A stretch of DNA of 64,000 bases, taken from positions 806,001 to 870,000 of the forward strand of contig NZ_CP084528.1 in the NCBI RefSeq assembly GCF_020410745.1, given 5' to 3'. The translations under genes and the position numbers were made by a program. Source of the DNA: Kaistella polysaccharea. Lineage in GTDB: Bacteria > Bacteroidota > Bacteroidia > Flavobacteriales > Weeksellaceae. The notes under the pieces are model-generated. The model saw only the letters and a list, made by a program, of their open reading frames with translations, was not told where the DNA came from and did not search any database. Shown piece by piece: positions 8,469 through 17,044 of this stretch; position 1 is the stretch's first letter, and every line of letters begins with the position of its first letter.

Positions 8469-10136
8469 ATGTCTCTGGAAAAGCTTAATAACTACGCTAA
8501 ATTTTTCGCATTTATTTTAAAGTATTACAACAGTGACGTTGTAAAATCGACCACAAATACTGCTTTAGGCGATGCTGATCCGTCAGAAGATCCGTACGAA
8601 TTCACCCAAAAACCAGAAGAGTTGGTTGATGATTTAAAGAAAATGGGACCAACTTTTGTGAAGTTGGGACAGTTGTTATCGACGAGACCTGATCTTCTCC
8701 CCGACCATTATTTAGATGCGCTCGCAAATTTACAGGATAATGTAGAAACCATTTCCTACACCGAAGTTGAAAAAATATTTGAAGAAGAAATCGGGGTTGG
8801 CATTAACAAAGCATTTGCCGATTTCGATCCAAATCCCTTGGCAAGTGCGTCCATTGGTCAGGTTCACAAGGCAGCTCTTCACTCAGGCCGTGTCGTAGCA
8901 GTAAAAGTTCAGCGCCCAGGCGTACGGAAAAATTTCATTGCTGACCTTGAAACTTTACAAAAAATGGCAGATTTGGCTGTTAGACATTCCAAAGATGCAA
9001 AGAAATATGCATTGGATGATATTGTTGAGGAGCTCCGTTTTATTTTATTAAATGAACTTGATTATAATAAGGAAGCCCAAAATCTTACCATTTTAAAAGA
9101 AAATTTAAAAAGGTTTAAACACTTGATAATTCCAGCTCCTGTAAAAGAATATTCTTCGTCGAAGGTGTTGACAATGGATTTCGTAGAAGGAAAAAAAATC
9201 ACCGCGTTAGGAAACCTGAAAAAAATAGAAAGTGATTTCACACCTGTAATTGATGAATTGGTTGAAGCCTACTTACAGCAAATCGTGGTTGATGGATTTG
9301 CACATGCAGATCCGCATCCGGGAAATATTCATCTTACTACCGACGATAAACTCGTCTTGATGGATTTGGGAATGGTCGCGAAATTCAGCCCACAAATTAT
9401 GGAAAAAACCATGATGTTGATGGTGAGTATCAGCAAGAAAGATGGCGATGCAATGACCGATGCATTATTAGAAATGAGTGAATTTGAGCAGGATGAAAAC
9501 AAAATCAGAAATTTCCGTAAAAAGATAAACCGCTTAGTTTTGGAAAGCACAAGCACCGCTGCGGAAGATATGGAAACGGGTAGAATTGTTTTACAGATGA
9601 ACCGAATTGCTGCAAATGAAGGAATTAAACTTCCCGTGGAACTGAATATTTTAGGTAAAATATTATTAAATCTGGATCAGATCGTTGCGGTTCTCACTCC
9701 AAAATATAATCTACAGCAAGCCATTGGGAAGTTTATGGAGAAGATGGTTAATCAGCGCATGAAAAATGAGTTGAGACCTGAAAACATGTATGGATTTCTT
9801 CTTGATAATAAAAAGTTAGCAGAAAGTTTACCAGGTAGGCTAAATAAAATCACAGAAAATCTTGCCAACAATCAATTTGAGCTTAAAATCCAGGCTTTAG
9901 ATGAAAAACGACTTACTGATGGTTTCCAAAAAATCGCCAACAGAATTACCGTCGGATTAATTATTGCGGCCATGATTATTGGTGCAGCCCTACTGATGCG
10001 TGTTCCGTCCAGTTTTACAATAATGGGATATGGTGTTCTGCCTTTTATATTTTTTTTAGTTGCCATTGGTCTCGGACTTTTTTTAGTTTACAACATCATG
10101 TTTAAAGATGAAAGTTTTACAGAAAATAAAAAGTAG
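8469..10136 (+). CDS. ABC1/UbiB (AarF) family atypical kinase
   Basis: A 555-residue protein with the UbiB family signature KxGQ (VKLGQLLSTR, about residues 65-75) and the alanine-rich ASASIGQVH nucleotide loop near residue 135. The HADPHPGN catalytic segment is near residue 280 and VLMDLGM supplies the DFG-equivalent aspartate. Two C-terminal TM helices (about 495-515 and 522-545) anchor it in the membrane. Members support quinone or other lipid metabolism; flavobacteria use menaquinone, so a role in prenyl-lipid handling is an inference. Monocistronic with a strong terminator. Confidence 0.93.
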   Translation: MSLEKLNNYAKFFAFILKYYNSDVVKSTTNTALGDADPSEDPYEFTQKPEELVDDLKKMGPTFVKLGQLLSTRPDLLPDHYLDALANLQDNVETISYTEVEKIFEEEIGVGINKAFADFDPNPLASASIGQVHKAALHSGRVVAVKVQRPGVRKNFIADLETLQKMADLAVRHSKDAKKYALDDIVEELRFILLNELDYNKEAQNLTILKENLKRFKHLIIPAPVKEYSSSKVLTMDFVEGKKITALGNLKKIESDFTPVIDELVEAYLQQIVVDGFAHADPHPGNIHLTTDDKLVLMDLGMVAKFSPQIMEKTMMLMVSISKKDGDAMTDALLEMSEFEQDENKIRNFRKKINRLVLESTSTAAEDMETGRIVLQMNRIAANEGIKLPVELNILGKILLNLDQIVAVLTPKYNLQQAIGKFMEKMVNQRMKNELRPENMYGFLLDNKKLAESLPGRLNKITENLANNQFELKIQALDEKRLTDGFQKIANRITVGLIIAAMIIGAALLMRVPSSFTIMGYGVLPFIFFLVAIGLGLFLVYNIMFKDESFTENKK

Positions 10137-10170
10137 TATACAATACCTTCTATTTTTTTTGAAGTAAACA

Positions 10171-10203
10171 AAAGTTATCCTCAATTTTGGATAACTTTTT
10201 TAT
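10171..10203 (+). terminator. Terminator after the UbiB-like gene
   Basis: AAAGTTATCC (10171-10180) pairs perfectly with GGATAACTTT (10189-10198) around an 8-nt loop, followed by T residues. Confidence 0.85.
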
Positions 10204-10223
10204 TTCCACTTATTTTTAATCCC

Positions 10224-10231
10224 TATTTTTG
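10224..10231 (+). promoter_or_regulatory. -7 box of the HipA-like/DUF3037 pair
   Basis: TATTTTTG, an exact TAnnTTTG, ends only 5 nt before the ATG at 10237. Transcription would then start at or next to the start codon, giving a leaderless or near-leaderless message. Confidence 0.45.
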
Positions 10232-10236
10232 TAGTT

Positions 10237-11016
10237 ATGCAAGACTTATCACTGCGAACGGTAACCGTGATGCGTTACATTTTGCCTTTGCGAGAAGGCG
10301 GTTCACTACCTGCATTGGCAGAAGCTGATGATGATTTTAAATACGTCTTAAAATTCAGAGGTGCCGGCCATGGGGTGAAAATGCTTATTTCGGAATTATT
10401 AGGCGGTAAAATCGCACAGGTTTTAGGCCTTCCTATTCCCGAGCTGGTTTTCGCAAATTTAGATGTTGATTTTGGCAGAACCGAAGCTGATGAAGAAATT
10501 CAGGATTTATTAAAGTTTTCCGAAGGTTTAAATTTAGGTTTACACTTTTTATCAGGTGCAATTGCCTACGATCCTTCTATAGAAATTGATCCGCTTCTTG
10601 CCTCTAAAATTGTGTGGTTAGATGCCTACATCACGAATATCGACCGCACATTCAAAAACACGAATCTCCTCATGTGGCACAAAGAATTGTGGGTTATTGA
10701 TAATGGAGCCTCTCTTTATTTCCATCACTCTTATATGAATTTTGAAAAACATGCGCTGAGTAATTTCGCTTACATCAAAGATCATGTGCTTCTTTCCCAA
10801 GCATCAAAATTAGATGAAGCTGATGCGTTTGCCCAAAGTGTTTTAACTGATGAAATATTACATCAAATTGTTGAACTTATTCCGCTGGAATGGCTGGAGT
10901 GGAATGACACCGACGATTCGCCAGACCAAATAAAAGAAGTGTATTTCAATTTTCTGAAAACACGACGTGATCATTCTGTAAACTTTATAAACGAAGCAAA
11001 AAATGCAAGAGGTTAA
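10237..11016 (+). CDS. HipA-like family kinase
   Basis: A 259-residue protein of the short HipA-like kinase group (HipA_2 type), without the N-terminal Couple_hipA region of true HipA. Visible features are YVLKFRGAGHG near residue 38 (likely ATP-binding lysine), NIDRTFKNTNLL near 134 (catalytic-loop-like) and VIDNGASLYF near 152 (the DFG-equivalent metal-binding aspartate). HipA kinases phosphorylate proteins such as GltX; the substrate here is unknown. It overlaps the DUF3037 gene by 14 bp, so the two are probably made together. Family identity is good; calling it a toxin would be speculation. Confidence 0.8.
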   Translation: MQDLSLRTVTVMRYILPLREGGSLPALAEADDDFKYVLKFRGAGHGVKMLISELLGGKIAQVLGLPIPELVFANLDVDFGRTEADEEIQDLLKFSEGLNLGLHFLSGAIAYDPSIEIDPLLASKIVWLDAYITNIDRTFKNTNLLMWHKELWVIDNGASLYFHHSYMNFEKHALSNFAYIKDHVLLSQASKLDEADAFAQSVLTDEILHQIVELIPLEWLEWNDTDDSPDQIKEVYFNFLKTRRDHSVNFINEAKNARG

Positions 11017-11386
11017 AATTTACGAATACGCGGTAATACGGCTCGTACCGAAAGTTGAAAGAGAAGAATTTTTCAATATCGGATTGATTATGTTTTCTAA
11101 AAAGGAAAAATACATCCGTTTTGAATTTCATTTATGTACTGAAAAATTTGCATCGATGCGGTCGAAACTCGACTTTGAAGACGTTTCAAAAAATCTTCAA
11201 AATTTCAAACACGTAGCCCGCGGAGAAAAAGAAGGCGGCGCGATTGCGCAACTCGATATTCCGGAACGATTTCGATGGTTAACGGCAGTTAGAAGTTCGG
11301 TCATACAAACTTCCCGCCCACATCCAGGAAAAACAAAGGATTTAGATGCTACTTTTGACAGATTGTTTGAGGAACTGGTAAAATAA
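11003..11386 (+). CDS. DUF3037 family protein
   Basis: A 127-residue soluble protein recognised as DUF3037 from YAVIRLVPKVEREEFFNIGLI at the N terminus and the later FRWLTAVRSSVIQTSRPHPG block. No catalytic role is established. The start lies inside the end of the HipA-like gene (14-bp overlap), pointing to translational coupling and a joint role. It could be a partner, inhibitor or substrate of the kinase; the sequence does not say which. Convergent with uvrD, no hairpin between. Confidence 0.8.
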   Translation: MQEVKIYEYAVIRLVPKVEREEFFNIGLIMFSKKEKYIRFEFHLCTEKFASMRSKLDFEDVSKNLQNFKHVARGEKEGGAIAQLDIPERFRWLTAVRSSVIQTSRPHPGKTKDLDATFDRLFEELVK

Positions 11387-11403
11387 ATTTACTTTAATAT
11401 TAT

Positions 11404-13731
11404 TTAAAGTTTCGTCAATTTTGCAAATTTCAGAATCAAATTCTTTTCACCTTCGTGCTGAAATTTTACTTTTGCTTTAATGTTCTGAGGATCAGTTCCA
11501 TCTAGAAAAATAACATCACCCACCCCAAATCGGTCATGACGAACTTTATCACCAACTTCGATATCCTGAGAAGATAATCCACTTGGATTGATTATTCTAG
11601 CAGTCGCTACTGGTTTTAAATTCTGAGGAATTGGTTGCGGTTCGTTTCTTTCAATGGTTTTCTTCGCATCTTTCTTTTTGAAAAATCGTGCTTCCGAGGA
11701 ATCATCATCGAAAATATTAGATTTTAAACCTGAATGATTTACAAAACGACTTTCTACGGCGGGATTTACGAATTCGAGGTACTTTTCATCCACCTCACTT
11801 AAAAACCGTGAAGGTTCAGCATCCGTAATTTTACCCCACTGAAATCTTGAAATCGCATAGGTAAAATAAGCCTGTTTCTCCGCTCTTGTCAGCGCGACAT
11901 AAAATAGACGGCGTTCTTCTTCCAATTCCTCACGCGTTGAAGAACTCATAAAACTTGGAAAAAGATTTTCTTCCAATCCGACCACATGAACTACAGGAAA
12001 TTCTAGACCTTTCGAAAGGTGTATGGTCATCAAAGAAACTTTGTCACCATCGTCATTTTTATCGGTTTGTGTATCTGCAGACAGCGCAATATTTTCCAAG
12101 AAATTAGATAAGGAAGGATCACCATCTTCGAGTTGTTGCTGCTCTTCGATGAAACCCTGCATGGAATTCATCAATTCCTGCACATTTTCAACACGGGAAA
12201 TTCCCTCGGGTGTTTGATCATCTTTTAAAAATTTGATCATTCCCGTTCTCTTCGCAACTTCCATCGCGACATTGTAGGCATTTTCAGTTTTTAGCATTAC
12301 CTGAAACGCTTTTATCATGGACCAGAAATCTGACAGTTTGGTAAGTATGCCGTTATTTAACCGCAGGTTAGGCGCATAAAATCCAAGATTATCCAATACT
12401 TGAGTCACTGCTAAATTTTGACTATCCGCAAAAACGATTAATTTATTTTGGGTCGTTTCGCCAATTCCCCGGGCTGGATAATTAATGATTCTTGTTAAAG
12501 CTTCAGAATCATTTTCATTAATTAGCAATCGCAAATAGGCAATGAGATCTTTCACCTCTTTTCGCTGGTAGAAAGAAAGTCCTCCGAATACCCGATATGG
12601 AATATTCTTGCGGCGCAAAGCGTCCTCAAAAGCACGTGTTTGCGAATTAGTCCGATAAAGTATAGAAAAATCTGTAAACCTGCGTTGTGCAGAATTATGC
12701 TGCTCCCAAATATTAGAAGCTACAAAGTTTGCTTCATCGGCATCTGATAGTGCGCGGTAAACCTTGATTTTATCACCTTCTTCATTATCACTGAATACAT
12801 TTTTTTTAAACTGCTGTAAGTTTTTGGAAATTACCACGTTAGCAGCATTTACAATATTCTGGGTCGAACGGTAATTTTGTTCCAAAGAAACCGTGATTGC
12901 ATCGGGGTAATCTTTTTTAAAATTGAGAATATTATAAATATTCGCACCACGGAAAGAATAGATGGATTGCGCGTCATCACCAACTACACAAATATTTTCA
13001 AATTTTGAAGCCAGGGCTTTAATAATTAAATATTGAGAATGATTCGTATCCTGATACTCATCTACTAAAATATACCGAAAACGATCCTGATATTTCGCGA
13101 GAACTTCTGGAAAACGGGTGAGCAATTCATTGGTTCTTAAAAGCAAATCGTCGAAATCCATGGCGCCGTTGCGAAAGCAAACATCAACATATTTCTGATA
13201 AATCGCGCCGATCTGTTTCATATTGGCTCGCTCATCAGCTTCAATGAGTTCGGGATTATTAAAGTATGCTTTTACCGTGATTAAATTATTTTTATAAGAA
13301 GATATTCTCGATTGAACTTTTTTAGGTTTATATAAATCGGAATCAACATTCAGTTCTTTTAAAACTTTCCGGATCACGTTCAATGAATCTTGGGAATCGT
13401 ATATCGTAAAATTTGCGGGGAAACCCAAATAATGAGCTTCCGATCGTAATATGCGTGCAAACACAGAATGGAAAGTTCCCATCCACAATGATTTAGCTTC
13501 ACTTTGACCCACAACTTTTGCAATACGCTCCTTCATTTCCTTGGCTGCTTTATTGGTAAATGTTAAAGCAAGAATATTAAAAGGATCAACCAGATTTGTA
13601 ATCAGATGCGCAATTCTCATGGTGAGCACACGTGTCTTGCCGGAACCTGCGCCTGCAAGAACCATAAGTGGTCCTTCCAGCGTAGTTACCGCTTCATATT
13701 GGGGTTCATTTAATCCTTTCAAGTAGTCCAT
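11404..13731 (-). CDS. pcrA: UvrD/PcrA-type superfamily 1A DNA helicase
   Basis: A 775-residue ATP-dependent 3'-5' helicase for excision and mismatch repair and recombination control. Motifs in order: Q-motif LNEPQYEAV at the start, Walker A AGAGSGKTRVL, motif II VDEYQDTN, motif III GDDAQSIYSFRGA, motif IV QNYRS, motif V TIHLSKGLEF and motif VI VALTRAE. The C terminus has the small Tudor-like module (VGDKVRHDRFGVGDV) that contacts RNA polymerase in PcrA/UvrD. The ATG at 13731 is preferred over GTG at 13737 and agrees with the -7 box at 13752-13759. PcrA and UvrD cannot be told apart by eye. Confidence 0.95.
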   Translation of the reverse strand: MDYLKGLNEPQYEAVTTLEGPLMVLAGAGSGKTRVLTMRIAHLITNLVDPFNILALTFTNKAAKEMKERIAKVVGQSEAKSLWMGTFHSVFARILRSEAHYLGFPANFTIYDSQDSLNVIRKVLKELNVDSDLYKPKKVQSRISSYKNNLITVKAYFNNPELIEADERANMKQIGAIYQKYVDVCFRNGAMDFDDLLLRTNELLTRFPEVLAKYQDRFRYILVDEYQDTNHSQYLIIKALASKFENICVVGDDAQSIYSFRGANIYNILNFKKDYPDAITVSLEQNYRSTQNIVNAANVVISKNLQQFKKNVFSDNEEGDKIKVYRALSDADEANFVASNIWEQHNSAQRRFTDFSILYRTNSQTRAFEDALRRKNIPYRVFGGLSFYQRKEVKDLIAYLRLLINENDSEALTRIINYPARGIGETTQNKLIVFADSQNLAVTQVLDNLGFYAPNLRLNNGILTKLSDFWSMIKAFQVMLKTENAYNVAMEVAKRTGMIKFLKDDQTPEGISRVENVQELMNSMQGFIEEQQQLEDGDPSLSNFLENIALSADTQTDKNDDGDKVSLMTIHLSKGLEFPVVHVVGLEENLFPSFMSSSTREELEEERRLFYVALTRAEKQAYFTYAISRFQWGKITDAEPSRFLSEVDEKYLEFVNPAVESRFVNHSGLKSNIFDDDSSEARFFKKKDAKKTIERNEPQPIPQNLKPVATARIINPSGLSSQDIEVGDKVRHDRFGVGDVIFLDGTDPQNIKAKVKFQHEGEKNLILKFAKLTKL

Positions 13732-13751
13732 CTGCACAAATTATTATGTTT

Positions 13752-13759
13752 CAAATTTA
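13752..13759 (-). promoter_or_regulatory. -7 box of uvrD/pcrA
   Basis: Minus strand reads TAAATTTG, an exact TAnnTTTG, about 20 nt before the ATG at 13731. A matching -33 element is not clear. Confidence 0.4.
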
Positions 13760-13886
13760 CGGAATATTTAGAGACTAGGTGAAGGACATCTTGGCAGAAA
13801 AGAAGAATTTGAAGAAATTATAAATTAGGGAAAAGAAGGGCATAATAATTGACTAATAGCATTTATAACTTACAAATCATAAAATC

Positions 13887-14147
13887 ATGTCAGAAAATAT
13901 ACTATCTCTTGAAGACCTTAAATTTCTCGAAATTCTTTATCACAAGTTTGGCTTAAAATTCATCAGATGTGATGAAGGTGGAATGAAAATAAATAATGAG
14001 GAGCAAATTGCGAACGCAAATTCAATCGAATCATACGATAATATGAGTTATCTGGCTCAGATTTCTGGTAAATTGAAATATAGATTAGATTCCAATTTTC
14101 AGTTAAATTTTTCCCGAGGTTTTAACTTCGATTTACAAAAAATATAA
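13887..14147 (+). CDS. Hypothetical protein, 86 aa
   Basis: A small soluble acidic protein of 86 residues with no recognised domain, no signal peptide and no TM helix. It begins MSENILSLEDLKFLEILYHKFG, a helix-rich start. It has its own small space between the divergent helicase and a bidirectional terminator, and its codon use looks coding. Function unknown. Confidence 0.55.
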   Translation: MSENILSLEDLKFLEILYHKFGLKFIRCDEGGMKINNEEQIANANSIESYDNMSYLAQISGKLKYRLDSNFQLNFSRGFNFDLQKI

Positions 14148-14172
14148 AGCGATCAAAGCCTTTACATAAAAA

Positions 14173-14205
14173 AAAGACAATCTAATTAGATTGTCTTTAT
14201 TTTTT
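14173..14205. terminator. Bidirectional terminator
   Basis: 14173-14198 is a perfect 26-bp palindrome (AAAGACAATCTA and its complement) with A-rich and T-rich flanks on either side. It sits between the ends of the convergent 86-aa gene and the response regulator. Confidence 0.9.
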
Positions 14206-14209
14206 TTAC

Positions 14210-14575
14210 TTACGAAGCGAGTTGCTGAACGGTGTTGATAATGTCGTCAATTTCAAAAGGTTTCGCTATGAAGGCATTTGCGCCGGACTCTATTGCGGTA
14301 TGTTCAAGACCCCGACTTGCTGACATTATAACTATGGGAATATTTCTAGTTTCCTCGTTTTGTTTTAGTTTTCTACAGATATCTCGTCCATCTTCACCTG
14401 AAAGCCACATATCAAGTAAAATAATATTGGGCTTGTGCGACTGTTCGACAAAACTGAAAATCTCGGAACCTCGTTCGAAAGTATTTACTTCAAAACCCTC
14501 GAAATCCAACATCGTTCCTAAAGAATCCAGAATTGCAATATCATCGTCGATTATTACTATTTTCTTAGAATTCAT
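14210..14575 (-). CDS. Receiver-only response regulator
   Basis: Using the ATG at 14575 this is a 121-residue CheY-like receiver with no output domain. The acidic pocket is D10-D11-D12, the phosphoacceptor is Asp55 in ILLDMW, the switch residue lies in IVIMSAS and the conserved lysine in FIAKPF. The longer frame to 14629 would run into the kinase gene, whose stop is at 14586, so the short form is chosen. It lies 10 bp after the PAS kinase and is almost surely its cognate receiver. A single-domain receiver must act through protein contact or a phosphorelay. Confidence 0.9.
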   Translation of the reverse strand: MNSKKIVIIDDDIAILDSLGTMLDFEGFEVNTFERGSEIFSFVEQSHKPNIILLDMWLSGEDGRDICRKLKQNEETRNIPIVIMSASRGLEHTAIESGANAFIAKPFEIDDIINTVQQLAS

Positions 14576-14585
14576 CATTTTAATT

Positions 14586-16433
14586 TTATAATTTAACTTT
14601 AGGCAGGGAAAAACAAAATGTTGATCCATGATTAAGTGTACTGCTTACTGAAATTTTACCGTGGGATCGTTCAACGATCTGGGAAGATATATACAAACCT
14701 AAACCTAAGCCTGGGAAGGTACTTTCTTCATCTCCGCTGACGCGATAATACTGTTCAAATACTCTGTTTTTCTTGTCTTCCGGCATGCCAATTCCAAAAT
14801 CCTGGACAGAAAATTCAACATTGTTATTTGTTTCTTTTACTGTTACGACAATTCGCTCCGCTTTTGGAGAATATTTAATCGCATTGGATATTAGATTGGT
14901 CATTACCTGACCAATTCGATTTCTATCTGCAAATACCGTACCCACCGACTCAGTTTGCATTTCGATTTTATATGCTGTGGACATTTGTTGGTCTTCAACG
15001 GTCTCTATGACAAGCTTTTCGAAATCAAAGATTTCTTCATTCAAATAGATTTTCCCCGCATTAATTTTAGTAACATCTAATAAATCGGCAATAAGCGAAG
15101 TCAATTTCACGATCTGCAGATCCATTTTTTTTGCGAATTCGGCGTTTTTTTCATCACCCGTTTTTCGCAACATTCGTTCTAAAACCTGGGCATATAATTT
15201 CAAAGACGTTAAAGGTGTTTTCAGCTCATGGCTTGCAATTCCTAAAAAGGTATCTTTCTGTGCCGAAAGTTTTTTAAATTCGTCAATATTGGTGCTCGTT
15301 CCAATCCATTGAGTCAAATTCCCTTCATCATCCAGCACAGGAGTTGCCCGATTTAAAAACCAGACAAACTTCTCATTCAAAGGATCAAATAATCGAAACT
15401 CAATTTCGAAAAATTTTTGTTCCAAAGTTGATTTTTCCCAAACTTCTTTCAATTTAACGAGATCTTCAGGATGGATGGAATCAGAAAAATCAAAAGATTC
15501 AATGTCTTCTTCCTTTAGATTTAAAAAGTTTGTTAAATTTTTATTGTAATAAATGAGTTTGTTTTCCTGATCTGTGGTCCACACAATATGAGGCATTGCT
15601 TCTGCCAAATTCCGGTATTCTTTCATTACATTTTGAGCCTTCATACGAGCGTTCACGAGCTCGGTAACATTCATGGCCATATTCCAGATTGCGTAAATTT
15701 TTCCGCTTGAATCCCGCAAAGGTCGGTAGGAAATACTGTAATAAAATTGTTGAAGTCTGCCATCAACGATTAATTCTACCTTATCTTCTGTTGCAATATA
15801 AGGTTCCCCAGTACGAAAAATATTTCTTAAAATCTCTACAAATGGTTGACCTTCTAATTCCGGTAAGGCATCTTCTAACTTTTGACCAATTACGGCCTTC
15901 GTTTTCCCCCAACTTTTAATCATTTGATCATTGGCGAATTCAATCACCAGATCTTCGCCTTTGTACATTCCTGTTGCATAATCGGAGATTTCCATTAGTT
16001 CCTTGAAGAGCAACTCATTTTCATGAAGTTTTATTTCGCTTAAAACCTTGTCCGTAACATCAATTGCGACGATTGATATTCCTGTAATTTCCTCCCCAGA
16101 AAAGATGGGTGAATATATAAAGTCAAAATAATAGGTGATCAAAACGCCTTCTTTTTCAAGGAGCGCCTTAGCTTTGGATCCTTTGAAAGTTATGCCCGTT
16201 TCGTAAACGCCCCGAAGTATTTTCGGAAATTCCTGATTCTCTATTTCCGGAAGTGCTTCCAAGAGTGGAAGGCCAATAATACTGTCGCCTTTTTGCCAAA
16301 AGTCCAACACTTGACTGTTGGCATTTTCAATCACAAAGTTTTCTCCCATTAACACGGCTAAACCGATGGGTGCCTGGCTGAAAAGAGAGGCCAATGATTC
16401 GTGACTGATCGTATTATTCAGGAAATTTTTCAT
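14586..16433 (-). CDS. Soluble multi-PAS sensor histidine kinase
   Basis: A 615-residue cytoplasmic kinase with no TM helix. Three PAS domains occupy about residues 15-130, 145-265 and 275-390; the second and third end in typical PAC segments (FYYSISYRPLRDSSGK; IGTSTNIDEFKKL). HisKA follows with acceptor His402 in ASHELKTPLTSL. HATPase_c carries NLISNAIKYSPKAE, DFGIGM and GLGLGLYIS. Soluble PAS kinases usually sense an internal redox, light or small-molecule cue; which one cannot be read here. It is translated ahead of the receiver-only regulator. Confidence 0.93.
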   Translation of the reverse strand: MKNFLNNTISHESLASLFSQAPIGLAVLMGENFVIENANSQVLDFWQKGDSIIGLPLLEALPEIENQEFPKILRGVYETGITFKGSKAKALLEKEGVLITYYFDFIYSPIFSGEEITGISIVAIDVTDKVLSEIKLHENELLFKELMEISDYATGMYKGEDLVIEFANDQMIKSWGKTKAVIGQKLEDALPELEGQPFVEILRNIFRTGEPYIATEDKVELIVDGRLQQFYYSISYRPLRDSSGKIYAIWNMAMNVTELVNARMKAQNVMKEYRNLAEAMPHIVWTTDQENKLIYYNKNLTNFLNLKEEDIESFDFSDSIHPEDLVKLKEVWEKSTLEQKFFEIEFRLFDPLNEKFVWFLNRATPVLDDEGNLTQWIGTSTNIDEFKKLSAQKDTFLGIASHELKTPLTSLKLYAQVLERMLRKTGDEKNAEFAKKMDLQIVKLTSLIADLLDVTKINAGKIYLNEEIFDFEKLVIETVEDQQMSTAYKIEMQTESVGTVFADRNRIGQVMTNLISNAIKYSPKAERIVVTVKETNNNVEFSVQDFGIGMPEDKKNRVFEQYYRVSGDEESTFPGLGLGLYISSQIVERSHGKISVSSTLNHGSTFCFSLPKVKL

Positions 16434-16605
16434 GAGAACAAACTTAAAAAAATTATGTTAAATTAAAAACACTTTTTTAGTCCTGCAATTGTTGAAATTT
16501 TAGGAGAACGATCCTTAATTTTATGATATTAAAACGGCTTTTTGATAAAAAATTAAATTATCATTTTAGGCGCCAGGTTATCGTTAAATATTTAAAAATT
16601 ATGAT

Positions 16606-16613
16606 TATATTTG
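16606..16613 (+). promoter_or_regulatory. -7 box of secG
   Basis: TATATTTG, an exact TAnnTTTG, 24 nt before the ATG at 16638. It overlaps the longest reading-frame start at 16611 and so favours the ATG at 16638. Confidence 0.5.
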
Positions 16614-16637
16614 CACTTCGAAAACTTTGATATAAAA

Positions 16638-16985
16638 ATGAGCACAATATTTACATTATTCATGATCCTCATCATGATTTTGAGTATCTTACTAATCATC
16701 ATCATTATGGCCCAAAATCCTAAAGGAGGAGGCCTTTCCGGAACATTTGGCGGAACATCACCGGCGCAGTTCGGTGTTCAGCGTACCAATGATTTTATGG
16801 AAAAAGCAACTTGGACTTTAGGAATTATGATTGTAGTTCTTATTTTATTAAGTGTAGTCCTGACTGCAAAACCAACTCAAACGATTCAGCAGGCACCTGC
16901 AAAACGTGAAGCACCTGCTCCACAAACTGCACCAGGAACCAATAATTCTGTAACAATGCCAATTCCACCAGCGGAAACTAAGTAG
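16638..16985 (+). CDS. secG: Preprotein translocase subunit SecG
   Basis: A 115-residue inner-membrane protein with two TM helices (about residues 1-22 and 54-75) joined by the hallmark loop AQNPKGGGLSGTFGG. SecG assists SecYEG protein export. The C-terminal tail of about 35 residues is rich in Pro, Ala and Thr, as is common in Bacteroidota. The start at 16638 gives MSTIFTLFMIL, the expected family start; the upstream extension overlaps the promoter. Confidence 0.95.
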   Translation: MSTIFTLFMILIMILSILLIIIIMAQNPKGGGLSGTFGGTSPAQFGVQRTNDFMEKATWTLGIMIVVLILLSVVLTAKPTQTIQQAPAKREAPAPQTAPGTNNSVTMPIPPAETK

Positions 16986-17010
16986 GAGAAAACACCTTTA
17001 TAATAATAGT

Positions 17011-17044
17011 AAAAGAGATACATGAATTTGTATCTCTTTTATTT
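17011..17044. terminator. Bidirectional terminator after secG
   Basis: AAAAGAGATAC (17011-17021) pairs with GTATCTCTTTT (17030-17040) around an 8-nt loop. The minus-strand glycosyltransferase ends at 17039 inside the stem, so it probably serves both genes. Confidence 0.85.

Noticed and set aside
14232-14591. 119-residue plus-strand frame opposite the receiver gene
   Set aside because: Antisense shadow; the receiver motifs are on the other strand.
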